A DNA stretch of 64,000 bases from NCBI GenBank assembly GCA_965216035.1, contig CBDCFM010000017.1, positions 1 through 64,000 on the forward strand. The letters are read 5' to 3'. The position numbers and the translations under genes were made by a program. The notes beneath the pieces were generated by a model. It saw only the letters and a list, made by a program, of their open reading frames with translations. It was not told the origin of the DNA and ran no database searches. Of this stretch, positions 36,970 to 46,449 are shown in pieces (positions within the stretch are counted from its first letter, which is position 1; every line of letters begins with the position of its first letter). The stretch comes from G963664115 sp965216035 (GTDB taxonomy: Bacteria > Acidobacteriota > Terriglobia > 20CM-2-55-15).

Positions 36970-37809
36970 ATGCAAATTCGTATCTTCAGGGTGCTAGGAG
37001 CCCTGACGTCAGTGCTGATTTGTACCTTGGCGGCGCAGGCACAGGAGGGCGCAAACGAGTTTGATCCTCGTGATTTCACCGGAATTTGGCTGATGATCGA
37101 GAGCGGGGGTGGTCGCAGTAGTTTTGGCGCCACTCGGCCAGCCCTGACGCCTCGAGGCATGGAGATTCTCGACACCCGTATTCCTTCCCGAAGTGACGAC
37201 AGAATTACAGTCACCAACCCGAGTCTTTCGAACTACCCTACCTATCAATGTAATCCAGATGGATTTCCGAATCTGCTTTTCGATGCCGAGCCCATCGAGT
37301 TCCTTGTCCTTAACGACCGGATCCTGCAACTCATTCAATGGGAACACAGAATACGTGTTCTCTGGACAGATGGGCGGGCACTGCCGGCGGGCGAAAACCT
37401 CGAGAACCTTGGGCCGGCGTGGTATGGACATTCGGTCGGCGTATGGGAAGGTGACACGCTTGTCGTCAATACAGTCGGTCTCGATTCGAGGGCCTGGCTC
37501 GACAGGCGGGGGCATCCCAAGAGCTTCCATGCGCGAATCGAGGAGCGCTACCGTCGCGTCGATGCCGACACGATTCAGCTTCAGATGACACTCTATGACC
37601 TGGAAAACTACGCAGCTCCCTGGGTGGGTGATACGAAAGCCTTCACGCTCCTCCCACCCGAAGATTACACCTTTTTCGGCTGGACAGGATTGTTCTCGGG
37701 AATCACGGAATCCATCTGCGCGCCGATGGACGAAGTGCAAACGTATAACGAGCGGTTTCGTGACCCGGGTGGTTCTGGAATCGGGGGGGTCGAGAGAAAC
37801 CAGCCATGA
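36970..37809 (+). CDS. DPRDxSGxW-family secreted protein (copy 3)
   Basis: 279 residues with a signal peptide (to about LAAQAQ). Family blocks: FDPRDFTGIWLM, YQCNPDGFPNL, TDGRALPAGENLENLGPAWY, GHSVGVWEGDTLVVN, AWLDRRGHPKS, IEERYRR, FFGWTGLFSGITESICAPMD and YNERFRDPGG. It is closest to copy 2 at 20456, but has a Sec signal in place of a lipoprotein signal. ATG 36970 follows AAGGAGG at good spacing; the ATG at 36937 does not. It is the last gene of the 31-38 kb secreted run. The function is unknown. Confidence 0.82.
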   Translation: MQIRIFRVLGALTSVLICTLAAQAQEGANEFDPRDFTGIWLMIESGGGRSSFGATRPALTPRGMEILDTRIPSRSDDRITVTNPSLSNYPTYQCNPDGFPNLLFDAEPIEFLVLNDRILQLIQWEHRIRVLWTDGRALPAGENLENLGPAWYGHSVGVWEGDTLVVNTVGLDSRAWLDRRGHPKSFHARIEERYRRVDADTIQLQMTLYDLENYAAPWVGDTKAFTLLPPEDYTFFGWTGLFSGITESICAPMDEVQTYNERFRDPGGSGIGGVERNQP

Positions 37810-38075
37810 CCTCACACCCAAGGCCGCGCACGGAGCCGACGACACTTGTGACGGTGTTCAGTAGTTTAACGGACTGGCAATACCAACGCCGTTTGTTGCC
37901 CCGATTTGTCCTGTTCATGGCGAATTCGTAATTACGTCGCTCAGGCCTCGGGAAATCAATGGTTTGCTGATGAGGTTCCTGTTGATGAGGTGCGGCGCAT
38001 CAGCTGGGACCAACAATGTCGCGTCCCCCATCGCCGCTAGAGCGTCCCTGAAACTACTAGGCAGGTATCAAGTTT
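37810..38075. other. Intergenic after the secreted cluster
   Basis: No gene or hairpin with a T-run is recognised here. Confidence 0.4.
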
Positions 38076-38287
38076 TTGTCGCCCCTAGCCTGGTTTCAAG
38101 GACGCGTTGTCGAGACTCGGTCGTACCGCTTGGCTTGCCCTGAACAAACAAATGAATTGGGCGAAACAGTGGGTCACGAATCCGGATATGAAACTCGCCT
38201 AAAAGCGATACGACTACAACTGCAGCCCGGGGCTTTGAACCTTGACGAACGATTGCGTGTGCTGCTATACAGAACGTTCATCGGAAG
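38076..38287 (+). pseudogene. Small open frame split by IS256-B
   Basis: Removing IS256-B and one copy of its 8-bp duplication joins this frame (LDERLRVLLYRTFIG) to RFSEDNLNKRSHLRREG and a TAG at 39720-39722. That TAG overlaps the GTG start of the TylF-like gene as GTGCTAG. A coupled small gene upstream of the methyltransferase is thus possible (GTG at 38169 or TTG at 38076). I recognise no family; it may be chance. Confidence 0.3.
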
Positions 38288-39651
38288 GAGGTCATTGCAG
38301 AAGGTGTGTAAAAGTCATCAGGTGGCGGCCTTCGATTTCGACACGACTCTGATGCCATCAGCGAAGTGCTGACCATCATAGACCTCTTGTAGGAGATCGG
38401 ATCCTTCTTAAGTGTCGCCAGGCTTTCTCAGCGACACGCAGTAACTTTCAGATCATCGCTGTTGCGTTGTCGACCCTCTTGAAGCGACGCGCTGCATTGG
38501 TAGGGAGACGAACCATGTCGAAGGGCGACTCGACGATGTTGGTTGTTCTCAGATGGGTCCAGTGCTCCTTTGGAAAGTTGTAGAAGGTAGTCATCCGGTC
38601 CCAGTCCCGCAGCAGCGTTTCACCCGCCTTTGGGTAGTTCTTTTGATACCGCCGGGTGAACTGATCCCGCTTCCGTTCGCACTCAGCCCGGGACTCGGCG
38701 AAGGCCATGCCGTGGAGGAGTTGTCTGCCAGCGGGCTGCTCGGTCTTCGGTAAATGGTCAACCACGTGCATCGCCTTGTGGTTCCAGCAACGCTGTTCCT
38801 TCCCCTCAGGGTGTTGCTCGGCCAGTGTGGACCAAATACCCAGGTGACCACCACCGTAAGCTTCCCCAGCTTCAGGCCACGCTCCCTCAGATTGCGGAGA
38901 ATGCGGCTCCAGGACTCCGTGCTCTCCCGCTGTCCACTCTCGCAGGCCAGCAGCACTTTACGCCCGTCGGACAGGCCCGCGATGATCACCAGCAACGCCG
39001 CGCGTTCCTTCGCAATCCCGGCCTTCACCTACAAACCATCGGCCCATCGGTACACCACCTCGAGCCCGGATAGATCCTGTGCGGTCCACTCGTCGTACTC
39101 CAACTGCCACGTCGACTTCAGTCGCTGGATCGATGCCCGCGACAACAGAGCGCCCGCACCCAGCATCCCGCGCATCGCCTGCTCGAAGTCTCCTGTGGCG
39201 AGCCCGTGAAGGTAGAGCTCAGGCAACAACTGCCCTAACTGTTTCGACTTCCTGTGAAAGTACGGCAGAACCTGGCTCTCGAATCGCTCTGCCGTGTTTC
39301 GGACCCGTGGACGACGCACTTCCAGCGTGCCGTTCAACATTCCAAACCGCCGCGGCTTTCCATGCCCGTTCCGGTACCCGCGTCGATCCGGGCTTCGTTC
39401 TGACTTTCCCCGCCCTAGAAACTCCGCCACTTCCTCTTCCAGTAGCTCTTGGAGCCAAACCTGAACCCGGGTCCGTGCCCAATCTTCAAGATCTTCGTGT
39501 CAATTCGTTGACTGTTCTGATCCCGGTGTTTGCTTCTTTTCCATGGGTGGCGTACCTTTCTCCCGATTGCATCCGGGATTTGCTTACGGTTAAAAGTTCA
39601 CCGAAAGCGTACACCGCCTTTTTCTTTTTACTCACTTAGTGGAATGTCCTT
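38288..39651 (-). mobile_element. IS256-family element, copy B (decayed, 8-bp target duplication)
   Basis: About 1364 bp, flanked by ATCGGAAG on both sides (38280-38287 and 39652-39659). The left inverted repeat is well kept (GAGGTCATTGCAGAAGGTGT). The right one is eroded (ACTCACTTAGTGGAATGTCC). The target duplication shows it arrived by normal transposition before decaying. Confidence 0.9.
38318..39544 (-). pseudogene. IS256 transposase, copy B, multiple lesions
   Basis: It aligns along its length with copy A but has an early stop (QSTN then TGA, where copy A has Arg15). It also has a TAG in place of the Tyr codon after YRWADGL, next to the first catalytic Asp, and a frameshift near the second catalytic Asp (copy A TVADGHLGIW; here TVVVTWVF). 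The remaining C-terminal frame keeps TNIVESPFDMVRL with the catalytic Glu. The gene is dead but may still be mobilised by copy A. Confidence 0.92.
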
Positions 39652-39716
39652 ATCGGAAGATTTAGTGAAGATAACCTGAACAAACGCTCACACCTACGTA
39701 GGGAAGGAAACGTCCC

Positions 39717-40460
39717 GTGCTAGAGACTTTGAAGGAACACTGGAGGGAGGCGAAGGCTTTGCTTCCGCTGAAGGCTGATTGGAAGCAGACCTGCCCTGCG
39801 GATGGGGTACGAACAGAACTGATGAGGCAATTTCGGCGAATTAGTCGAGAAATTCCTTGCCCTCACAATGAAAGCCACATCCTTTCGTTCGTTGTCGAGA
39901 TGTTTCGCATTGATGCACATGATTCGAACGACGGCGTATTTGTTGAAGCCGGCTGCTACATGGGCGGGAGCACTGCGAAATTCAGCCTCGTCGCTCACGA
40001 ATTAGGAAGGAAGCTGGTCGTTTTCGATTCGTTCAAAGGTTTGCCGACAAACACGGAGAATCACAAACAAAGCATTTTCGGATATTCAATCAAGAATTGG
40101 TTTCGAGAAGGCGAGTTCCGTGGCCCGCGGGACGTAGTGACCAACAAGATCTCTCGGTACGGTAAGATCGATGTCTGCGAGTTCGTGGAAGGGTGGTTCG
40201 AAGAGACCTTGCCTCACTTCAACCGGCCCATTCTGGGGGCCTACATCGACGTCGACCTCGCGAGCTCAACACGGACGTGCCTAATGAACATCTACCCTCG
40301 TATTGTGCCCGGAGGGGTTCTTGTCTCTCAGGATGGCGACTTCCCTCTTATTATAGATGTCTTCAGGAGTCGCAAGTTTTGGGAAAACGAGATTGGCGTT
40401 TCGATGCCGGAGATTCAAGGACTCGGCACAAGCAAGATGCTGCGAGTCGTCAAATCCTAG
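39717..40460 (+). CDS. TylF/MycF-type SAM-dependent O-methyltransferase
   Basis: 247 residues. Class I methyltransferase fold with the SAM site VFVEAGCYMGGSTAKFS, VVFDSFKGLP, and the metal/substrate segment YIDVDLASSTRTCL followed by IVPGGVLVSQD. These are features of the TylF/macrocin O-methyltransferase family, which methylates hydroxyls on sugars, often in surface polysaccharides or natural products. The start is GTG 39717, after AAGGAA. No glycosyltransferases or other sugar genes are adjacent, so the substrate is unknown. IS256-B lies immediately upstream and may have separated it from its original promoter. No lesions are seen. Confidence 0.88.
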   Translation: MLETLKEHWREAKALLPLKADWKQTCPADGVRTELMRQFRRISREIPCPHNESHILSFVVEMFRIDAHDSNDGVFVEAGCYMGGSTAKFSLVAHELGRKLVVFDSFKGLPTNTENHKQSIFGYSIKNWFREGEFRGPRDVVTNKISRYGKIDVCEFVEGWFEETLPHFNRPILGAYIDVDLASSTRTCLMNIYPRIVPGGVLVSQDGDFPLIIDVFRSRKFWENEIGVSMPEIQGLGTSKMLRVVKS

Positions 40461-40476
40461 AGTTGAGGTGAAGCTG

Positions 40477-40556
40477 GCGGATAAGCGGGATAAGCCGAGC
40501 TGACGGCTATCACAGCGCTGACAGTGTCGTCGGATGGATGGAATGTCAACCCGCGC
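40477..40556. repeat. Diverged third copy (R3) of the IS91-type terminal repeat
   Basis: It starts GCGGATAAGC like R1 and R2 and keeps GACAGTGTCG and GTCAACCCGCGCGC, with scattered substitutions (about four fifths identical by eye). It loses the right arm of the hairpin. No transposase is nearby. It lies 16 bp after the methyltransferase stop. Confidence 0.65.
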
Positions 40557-40713
40557 GCAAATTTCCATCATGGCCCGGAACAATACAGGTCCAATTTTTG
40601 AGGCCGAAGATACGGGTGCAGTCGAGTCGCTATTCACCTCGTAACGTCCAGTCAGTCCTGCTGAATCTATTTGCCGGAAAAAGCGAACAGGAGAGTTACG
40701 CCTACTTGACAGA

Positions 40714-40739
40714 GGAGTCCAGATACAGGACTTGGGAAT
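40714..40739. repeat. 26-bp dispersed repeat, second copy at 55672-55697
   Basis: GGAGTCCAG, A or C, TACAGGACTTG, G or A, GAAT occurs here and at 55672-55697 in the same orientation with two mismatches. Both copies are intergenic. Its nature is unknown. Confidence 0.5.
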
Positions 40740-40822
40740 GGCGAGTCAGCCTGACGAAGATGGATCGAATTTTCTTGCACATTCAGCATGAACGGGGCAG
40801 TCTGCCGGGAGGACACCACACC

Positions 40823-41064
40823 ATGACCATGAGACTCGTTGCCCGGTGCTTGTTTCTAGCAAGCGCTCTTCTGATTATTCAATCCACGATGAGCCGTCCG
40901 AGGAGAGCGTTAGAAGCCGGGTGCTGGGGATCACTCCAATGGTGGAACAGATACTGAAAACAATCTCGACGCTGACAGGCGGCGGCATTCAAATTGACGA
41001 GTTCGTTAAAGTGCGAGAAAACATTGCCCAGATCCACGCGCTCACACAGGATTTGCGCGATTGA
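40823..41064 (+). pseudogene. Possible small secreted protein with a frameshift
   Basis: ATG 40823 after GGGAGGA begins a good signal-like peptide (MRLVARCLFLASALLII). A +1 shift near 40880 would continue it into SEESVRSRVLGITPMVEQIL and QIDEFVKVRENIAQIHALTQ, ending at TGA 41064. Neither half matches a family I know. It could be a decayed gene or coincidence. Confidence 0.25.
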
Positions 41065-41199
41065 ATCACTCACCTCCTTTCGGAAGCTCTTGAAGAGTCA
41101 GTGCCGGGAACCGTTTCGTCTCGTAACCTTCAAGCTGGGAAGGTATCGGGTGGCGCAGATTCGCCGTCAGCCGGCAAGGTGTTCAATAGAGAGGGACTT

Positions 41200-42528
41200 A
41201 TGAAATCAGAGAACCAACATCAGACATTTGGCAGCCTCTGGCTGAAGATGACGGCGGGAGCCGCAATTGCGCTGCACATCATCGCGTTCCAGCCGGCGCT
41301 AAGCGCCCAGGCCCAAGGCGAGCGGTGGGTTGGCACCTGGGCGACGGCGCTAGTCGAGCGCCCTCTGGCCGTGCCAGGGCAGGCGGGCGGAGGGTGGCGG
41401 GCCGCCGACGGTCCGCCACCGGTGTCTTCGTTCAACAACCAGACGCTTCGGCAGATCGTGCACGTGAGCCTCGGGGGCCAGCAGATCCGGGTCGTCCTCA
41501 GCAACGCATTCGGCACGGCGCCGTTGGGGGTCGGTGCAGCGCATGTTGCGCTGCGCGATAAGAACGCCGCCATCGTCGAGGCTACCGGCCGACCGGTGAT
41601 GTTTGACGGTAGCGCCGCCGTCACGATTCCCGCCGGAGCCTCCCTTGTCAGCGATCCTGTGAACCTGACCGTGCCCGCACTCGCGGATCTGGCGATCGAC
41701 ATCTATATTCCCGGTGACACACTCGCCGACCGGCTGCCGCTGACCACTCACACCGGGGCGCTGCAGACCAGCTACGTTTCCACCGCTGGCAATCATGGAG
41801 GTGAGCTCGATCTGCCCCTCGCGCAGACGACGCGGTCGTGGTTCTTCCTGGCTCGCGTGGAGGTCATGGCGCCAGCAGAGGCCGGCGCTGTCGTTGCGCT
41901 CGGCGATTCGATCACCGACGGCACCCGCAGCACCCCGGATGCGAACAATCGCTGGCCGAATGAACTCGCTCGACGCCTGAACGCGCAGGGAGTCGACATG
42001 GGGGTCCTTGATCTGGGCATCGGCGGCAACCGGCTGCTGGTTGACGGCAACGGCCCCAACGCGCTGGCTCGGCTCGATCGCGACGTGCTCACGCAGCCTG
42101 GGCTGACGCACTTGATCGTTCTCGAAGGTATCAACGATATCCGATACACTGGCGTAGACCGCAATCTCACCATGCCGCCGGTGACGGCCGCCGAACTCAT
42201 CATGGCCCACAAGCAGATCATCGAGCGGGCGCACGCGCACGGAGTAAAAGTGATCGGTGCAACGCTTACGCCGTTCGAAGGAAGCCTCTGGACGCCGGAG
42301 AACGAAGCCACGCGCCGGGCAGTCAACGACTGGATTCGGAGCCGTGAAGGCTATGATGCGTTCGTCGATTTTGACGCGGTCACACGCGATCCGAGCCATC
42401 CGACCCAACTGAATCCGATGTTCGACTCCGGCGATCACATTCATCCGAATGACGCCGGGTACCGGGCGATGGGGGCAGCGATCAATCTGACGCTCCTCGA
42501 GACCGGCCTGCCCGCGAGCACGAACTGA
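41200..42528 (+). CDS. Secreted SGNH/GDSL hydrolase
   Basis: 442 residues. The signal peptide is followed by an N-terminal beta-sandwich (ERWVGTWATA, FNNQTLRQIVHVSLGG, IRVVLSNAFG), then an SGNH hydrolase domain. Block I ALGDSITDG holds the nucleophile S237, GGNR the oxyanion Gly/Asn, GIND block III, and DHIHPND the catalytic D412/H415. This two-domain form is common among secreted esterases and carbohydrate deacetylases; the exact ester is unknown. ATG 41200 follows AGAGGGA. The frame is open to 41101, but the added residues have no signal. All catalytic residues are present. It is a single gene with no obvious operon. Confidence 0.9.
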   Translation: MKSENQHQTFGSLWLKMTAGAAIALHIIAFQPALSAQAQGERWVGTWATALVERPLAVPGQAGGGWRAADGPPPVSSFNNQTLRQIVHVSLGGQQIRVVLSNAFGTAPLGVGAAHVALRDKNAAIVEATGRPVMFDGSAAVTIPAGASLVSDPVNLTVPALADLAIDIYIPGDTLADRLPLTTHTGALQTSYVSTAGNHGGELDLPLAQTTRSWFFLARVEVMAPAEAGAVVALGDSITDGTRSTPDANNRWPNELARRLNAQGVDMGVLDLGIGGNRLLVDGNGPNALARLDRDVLTQPGLTHLIVLEGINDIRYTGVDRNLTMPPVTAAELIMAHKQIIERAHAHGVKVIGATLTPFEGSLWTPENEATRRAVNDWIRSREGYDAFVDFDAVTRDPSHPTQLNPMFDSGDHIHPNDAGYRAMGAAINLTLLETGLPASTN

Positions 42529-42852
42529 TCGGCGGTTGTAGCGGCGCCGGCCCCGGGTATCTGGCTGCCCCGCCAGGGCTCATCTCAAGATCACAGTGCC
42601 AGTCGAGGAGTGATGCCGAGAACGCGAGCGTTACATACGGCGCTTCAAAGCCAGTTTTTCCGGCGGACACCGACTTTCTGAACACTGCGATCTCCCCGCA
42701 AAATGCCTGAAGACCGGCTCGCGACAATCCAGATTCCTGTATCACCCAAAACCGTCAACGTGACTGTTTCATTGACGTGAAATCCTGCCTGTAATTTTGT
42801 GCAACCAAGGTAATCTGGCAGCAAGCTCGCTCAATAAGGGTTCTTCTCACAG
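42529..42852. other. Intergenic
   Basis: No gene is seen between the SGNH hydrolase stop and the kinase fragment. Confidence 0.4.
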
Positions 42853-42936
42853 CTGGGTAAAGGTGGCATGGGAGAGGTGTGGCGAGCGCGAGACACGAAA
42901 CTCGGTCCCTACGTCGTCTGCGGCGGCGGGCCGTAG
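42853..42936 (+). pseudogene. Glycine-loop fragment of a serine/threonine protein kinase
   Basis: The frame reads LGKGGMGEVWRARDTKLG and stops ten codons later. GKGGMGEV is the nucleotide-binding loop of bacterial Hanks-type kinases, and RARDTKLG the following strand. The Lys region and everything downstream is missing, and a TAA lies just upstream, so this is a ~25-residue relic of a much longer gene. Confidence 0.7.
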
Positions 42937-43165
42937 GTGCCATTGGGTGCCACTTTTTAGCCGGTTCGACTATCGGGAGATTTGTGGGGGACCCTGTAGT
43001 TAAAACGGGTCATATCCAGTCAACTGGGGTTGAGAGTGGCAGGTGCGTTTGACCCACTAAAATCGGGGTTTCGGTATGCTTTCAAGAGGTTGCGTAGAGC
43101 GCTGAAATCGGAGCCACAATCCGGACCATTCTGTTCTAAATTCGGCGCTAGCATCGTTGTGTAGG
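42937..43165. other. Intergenic
   Basis: No feature recognised. Confidence 0.4.
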
Positions 43166-43825
43166 CTAGTCGGCCGCGAAGCAGTAGAGCAGGCCCGATC
43201 CGCCGCTGGCCGCAATACTCTCCGGGTCGCAGCCCTGGCTCGGGTGCGTGGAATTCCAGGGCGCATAGCCGACGTTGCCCCTGCGATTGATATGTCCGAG
43301 CGTGCCGAGGTCTTCTAGGGCACTGCTGGTCCAGTCGCGGCAGGTCAGAGTGTGACCGTCAAAGTTGAGCTGGTCCAAAAGCGCGTATGGCCACGCGGTG
43401 CCGTCGAGCCGCGATCCCGTCAGGATGTCGTTGCTTTCTGGTGGAAGCACTTCGCCTCTTTCCGTGAGGGCGGTCTCTTCCGTGATGTTGGAGTTGTCCG
43501 AGTGCAGGTGTTCAACGTCCCGGGCGATCATAACGCCCTTGGCGTTGTACCAGGGACCCGAGCCGATGCGGTCTCGCGCATTAACTTGCAGCGCTGGATG
43601 GGACTGGCTGAGGTAGGCCCGCCAGGTCTTGTCTCCGGCGCCCGCGGCGGTGGCCAGTGACTGGCAATGCCTGTCAGCGCCACGCAGGCCGCCCAAATCG
43701 CCTCCACCATCGCCCGGGGCCACGCTGGTGACGAAGAAACCCATGCCCGTATCCTGGGCCATCGTCGGGGCAATGGCCCCCGCTACGAACACCATTAGGG
43801 CAAGAACACCGTACATCTTTTTCAT
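43166..43825 (-). CDS. Secreted endostatin/lectin-like fold protein (copy 2)
   Basis: 219 residues with a signal peptide (to APTMAQ). Shares with 19462 the FFVTSVAPGDGGGDLGGLRG opening, GADRHCQ, ARDRIGSGPWYNAKG, NDILTGSRLDG, HTLTCRDWTS and a terminal LYCFAAD. Four cysteines are placed as in copy 1, suggesting two disulfides. The ligand is unknown; the fold assignment rests on the GAD-C opening and is tentative. AAGGAGG precedes ATG 43825. It stands alone. Confidence 0.7.
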   Translation of the reverse strand: MKKMYGVLALMVFVAGAIAPTMAQDTGMGFFVTSVAPGDGGGDLGGLRGADRHCQSLATAAGAGDKTWRAYLSQSHPALQVNARDRIGSGPWYNAKGVMIARDVEHLHSDNSNITEETALTERGEVLPPESNDILTGSRLDGTAWPYALLDQLNFDGHTLTCRDWTSSALEDLGTLGHINRRGNVGYAPWNSTHPSQGCDPESIAASGGSGLLYCFAAD

Positions 43826-44084
43826 GGTTCGGTCCTCCTTCGTGGTCCTAACTCGGAGAGTCGCAGGCGACGACCTCCCGCACGTTCATCCGCAGTGAGG
43901 GAAAAGTAGAGCGGAATCTTATAGAACGCGCGAATCAGCGTCAAGCGGATGGCAAAGTTGTCCAATTGAGCAGCGAGGATTACGACACAATGCTGACGCA
44001 GGTTCGTTCAGATCCGATGTGATACAATCGCGCCAATCTCAACACAATTCGAATCCCAAAATCCTACCGAAGGGGGGAATGAGT
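43826..44084. other. Divergent promoter region
   Basis: Lies between the minus-strand endostatin-like gene and the plus-strand metallo-hydrolase; both promoters should be here. I could not pick boxes reliably. Confidence 0.35.
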
Positions 44085-45245
44085 ATGCCTGGGAAGCACC
44101 GTTTGGCAGGAGCGCTCTGTGGCTTCTTACTTCTCGCGGGTTGGGTCGCAACCGATGCGAATGCCCAGGAAACCGTCACCGCAGGCGAATCTCATGCGGC
44201 GGCAGCCATGGCTGCCACGCACCGTCCGGGACATGATTTCTCCGGGCTTTTCGATCAACTCTGCGGCGAGCGTCCTCCGCGCCGGAGGATGGTCACGGAC
44301 GGTGTGTTGGTCAATGACCCGGACACTCGAGGCGGCGTATCGGTTTCCGACGCTTCGCCGAACGACGCATGGTACCAAGGCGTTTTTGGCCACCACAATA
44401 CGAACCTCATCTTTAACGGAACTCCCCCGCGCGGGGCATGGTACCAAGAGCCCGCGAAGGTGTTCGACAACTTGTACTACGTCGGGGACAATCATCATTC
44501 GATGTGGGCGGTGACGACATCCGAGGGGATCATTCTGCACGATACGGCTTTCGAATACATGGTTGAAGCGCAAATCATTGACGGGTTGCGCGCGTTCGGT
44601 CTCGACCCGGCGGATATCGAGTATGTCATCATCGGCCACGGCCATTCCGACCATTATCTCGGAGCCAGAACCCTCCAGGACCGCTACGGCGCGCGGGTCA
44701 TCATGGCCGAAAGAGATTGGGAACTGATCGAGAACTCCAATGCTCCCGAAGAGGTCAAACCCAGAAGAGACCTGGTGGCCAGCGACGGTATGGAATTGAC
44801 GCTCGGCGACACGACGCTCACGCTGTATGTAACGCCGGGTCACACACCCGGCACGATTTCAACGCTGATTCCGCTCAGAGATGGAGACAGTCCCCACCTC
44901 GGCGCTTTGTGGGGAGGCACCGCTTTTGGATTCGGGCACTACGCGGATCCCTTCGAGGCCGTCAGCATTTACCGGGAGTCGGCGGACCGTTTTCGGGACA
45001 TCGTGTTGAGAACCCGGGCCGATGTTCATCTATCGAGTCATACGAATTATGACCAAACCCTCGATAAACTCAAGGCCCTGAGGTTCCGGGGTCCGGGCGA
45101 TTCGCATCCGTTCGTAAGCAGCGATGCTGTCGATCGCTATCAGACCGTACTGATCGAATGTGCGGACGCGACGCTGGAGTGGTTGGCCGAGGTGCGCAGG
45201 CAAGGAATCTCGCTCAGGCACTCCGTTGAAAGTGGTCTTCGTTAG
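44085..45245 (+). CDS. Large secreted metallo-beta-lactamase-fold hydrolase
   Basis: 386 residues with a signal peptide (to TDANAQ), then an ~80-residue extension before the metallo-hydrolase domain. Ligands: H185, H187, D189 and H190 in GHGHSDH, H253 in TPGHTPGT, and a late His (H319, LSSHTNYD). B3-like, as in 14797, with the same KVFDNLYYVG-type entry to the fold. The substrate is unknown. ATG 44085 is used because AGGGGGG is 7 bp upstream; the ATG at 44079 is too close to that site. The extension with TRGGVSVSDASPNDAWYQ is not part of the standard domain. Confidence 0.85.
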   Translation: MPGKHRLAGALCGFLLLAGWVATDANAQETVTAGESHAAAAMAATHRPGHDFSGLFDQLCGERPPRRRMVTDGVLVNDPDTRGGVSVSDASPNDAWYQGVFGHHNTNLIFNGTPPRGAWYQEPAKVFDNLYYVGDNHHSMWAVTTSEGIILHDTAFEYMVEAQIIDGLRAFGLDPADIEYVIIGHGHSDHYLGARTLQDRYGARVIMAERDWELIENSNAPEEVKPRRDLVASDGMELTLGDTTLTLYVTPGHTPGTISTLIPLRDGDSPHLGALWGGTAFGFGHYADPFEAVSIYRESADRFRDIVLRTRADVHLSSHTNYDQTLDKLKALRFRGPGDSHPFVSSDAVDRYQTVLIECADATLEWLAEVRRQGISLRHSVESGLR

Positions 45246-45494
45246 AATGGTGTGAACAAACCGACCTCGAACGCCTGCCGTCTATAAATCGAAACAGCGG
45301 GGGAAATAGCTCTCCCGTACGTGCGCACTTTGTGCCCACCAATCAGTTGACGCTACCACCACGTTTTCTCAGTTGGACTGTGTCTCTCCTGCGAACTGCG
45401 ACCCAGCACAGAGAGGCCTATTGTGAGTCATTCCCTGTTCGGAATTCGGGCAAATATTAGCGTCTGATGATCTTCGGCCTCAACGGGGGCTTGG
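45246..45494. other. Intergenic
   Basis: No gene recognised between the convergent metallo-hydrolase and DUF5916 remnant. Confidence 0.4.
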
Positions 45495-46008
45495 CTAGAA
45501 TCGGTGCGTGTAGATGATTTTCGAGGCAGCTTTCCGGTCGATCGTCTCGATGCGGGCGGCTTCTGCGATGTCGCCCAGGTTGTCCCGCCAGTTCTGCGTG
45601 TAGACGAAGTATATGTCGTTCCCGGGTTTCATGATCCCGCGGAAACGCGCCTGCCAGCCGATGATGCGGCTCAGCGTGTCGTATTGCAGATTGCTCGCTA
45701 CCGATATCCATGGATTGAACTGCTTATTGACCTGAGACTGCAGCAGCCTTGTCGAGAAGCTGCCCTCGGCGAGTTCGATGCGGTTGAACTGTCCGCTGAA
45801 GTTCATGACGAGACCGACCTACGGACGAATCTCCAGGCGTGGCGCAAACTCCCGTCGAGTCCCGCTGAAGTAGTCGCCCCAGGAATAATTCCCGCCGATC
45901 GCGAGGACACGCTGGTTGCTTGTATTCCAGGACACCTCAAAGCGAGTGAATCGGTGTTCCGAGCCCTGAGGCAGAACAATATCGCCCTGTGGCTGGCTGG
46001 GTATTCCG

Positions 46009-46080
46009 CTGATCGTGAACACCAGTTCCGGAATCATGAACACCGATTCCGGCCATCGTGAACACTCGCCGGAGCGAAGC
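46009..46080. repeat. Left-end repeats of IS21
   Basis: Three spaced copies of a motif (CGTGAACACnnnTTCCGG type) at roughly 20-bp intervals. The innermost stretch (46043-46080) mirrors 48790-48826 at the other end. Multiple short repeats at both ends are typical transposase-binding sites of IS21 elements. Confidence 0.7.
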
Positions 46081-46449
46081 GACGGGTTAGCGTCTCAGTT
46101 TATTCCTTCAGAGTCCAGGTTTTCTCTGTTTTAGTCCTTTCCAAAATTATTGTGATAAATCGCCGCCGGCCTGTGTGTAACTGTGCGAAAGCCGGGAGCG
46201 TTTTTCGCGGAGGCTTTTGCAAGCAGCGGTGGAAATGATCAAGAGAAAGTCGGCCGAAGGCCACCATTCCCATTTGCACGGCTGCGGCAGTTTCCACAGG
46301 CCCCGTGCCCTGCGTGAGGCGCGCGTTCCGCGCCCGGACCCGGATTCCCGCACTTCCTTCGCGCGAGGATTGCGCAGGAGCGACGATTGGGTCCGGGGCT
46401 GGCCTGGAGTACCCCCTGGCGGCGGCGTGTGGATGCATCGGTGCGCCGA
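46081..46449. other. Non-coding IS21 segment
   Basis: Lies between the left-end repeats and the 3' end of istB; short frames only, no gene recognised. Confidence 0.5.

Noticed and set aside
41350..42444. 364-codon minus-strand frame opposite the SGNH hydrolase
   Set aside because: Shadow frame; the plus-strand protein has all SGNH blocks.
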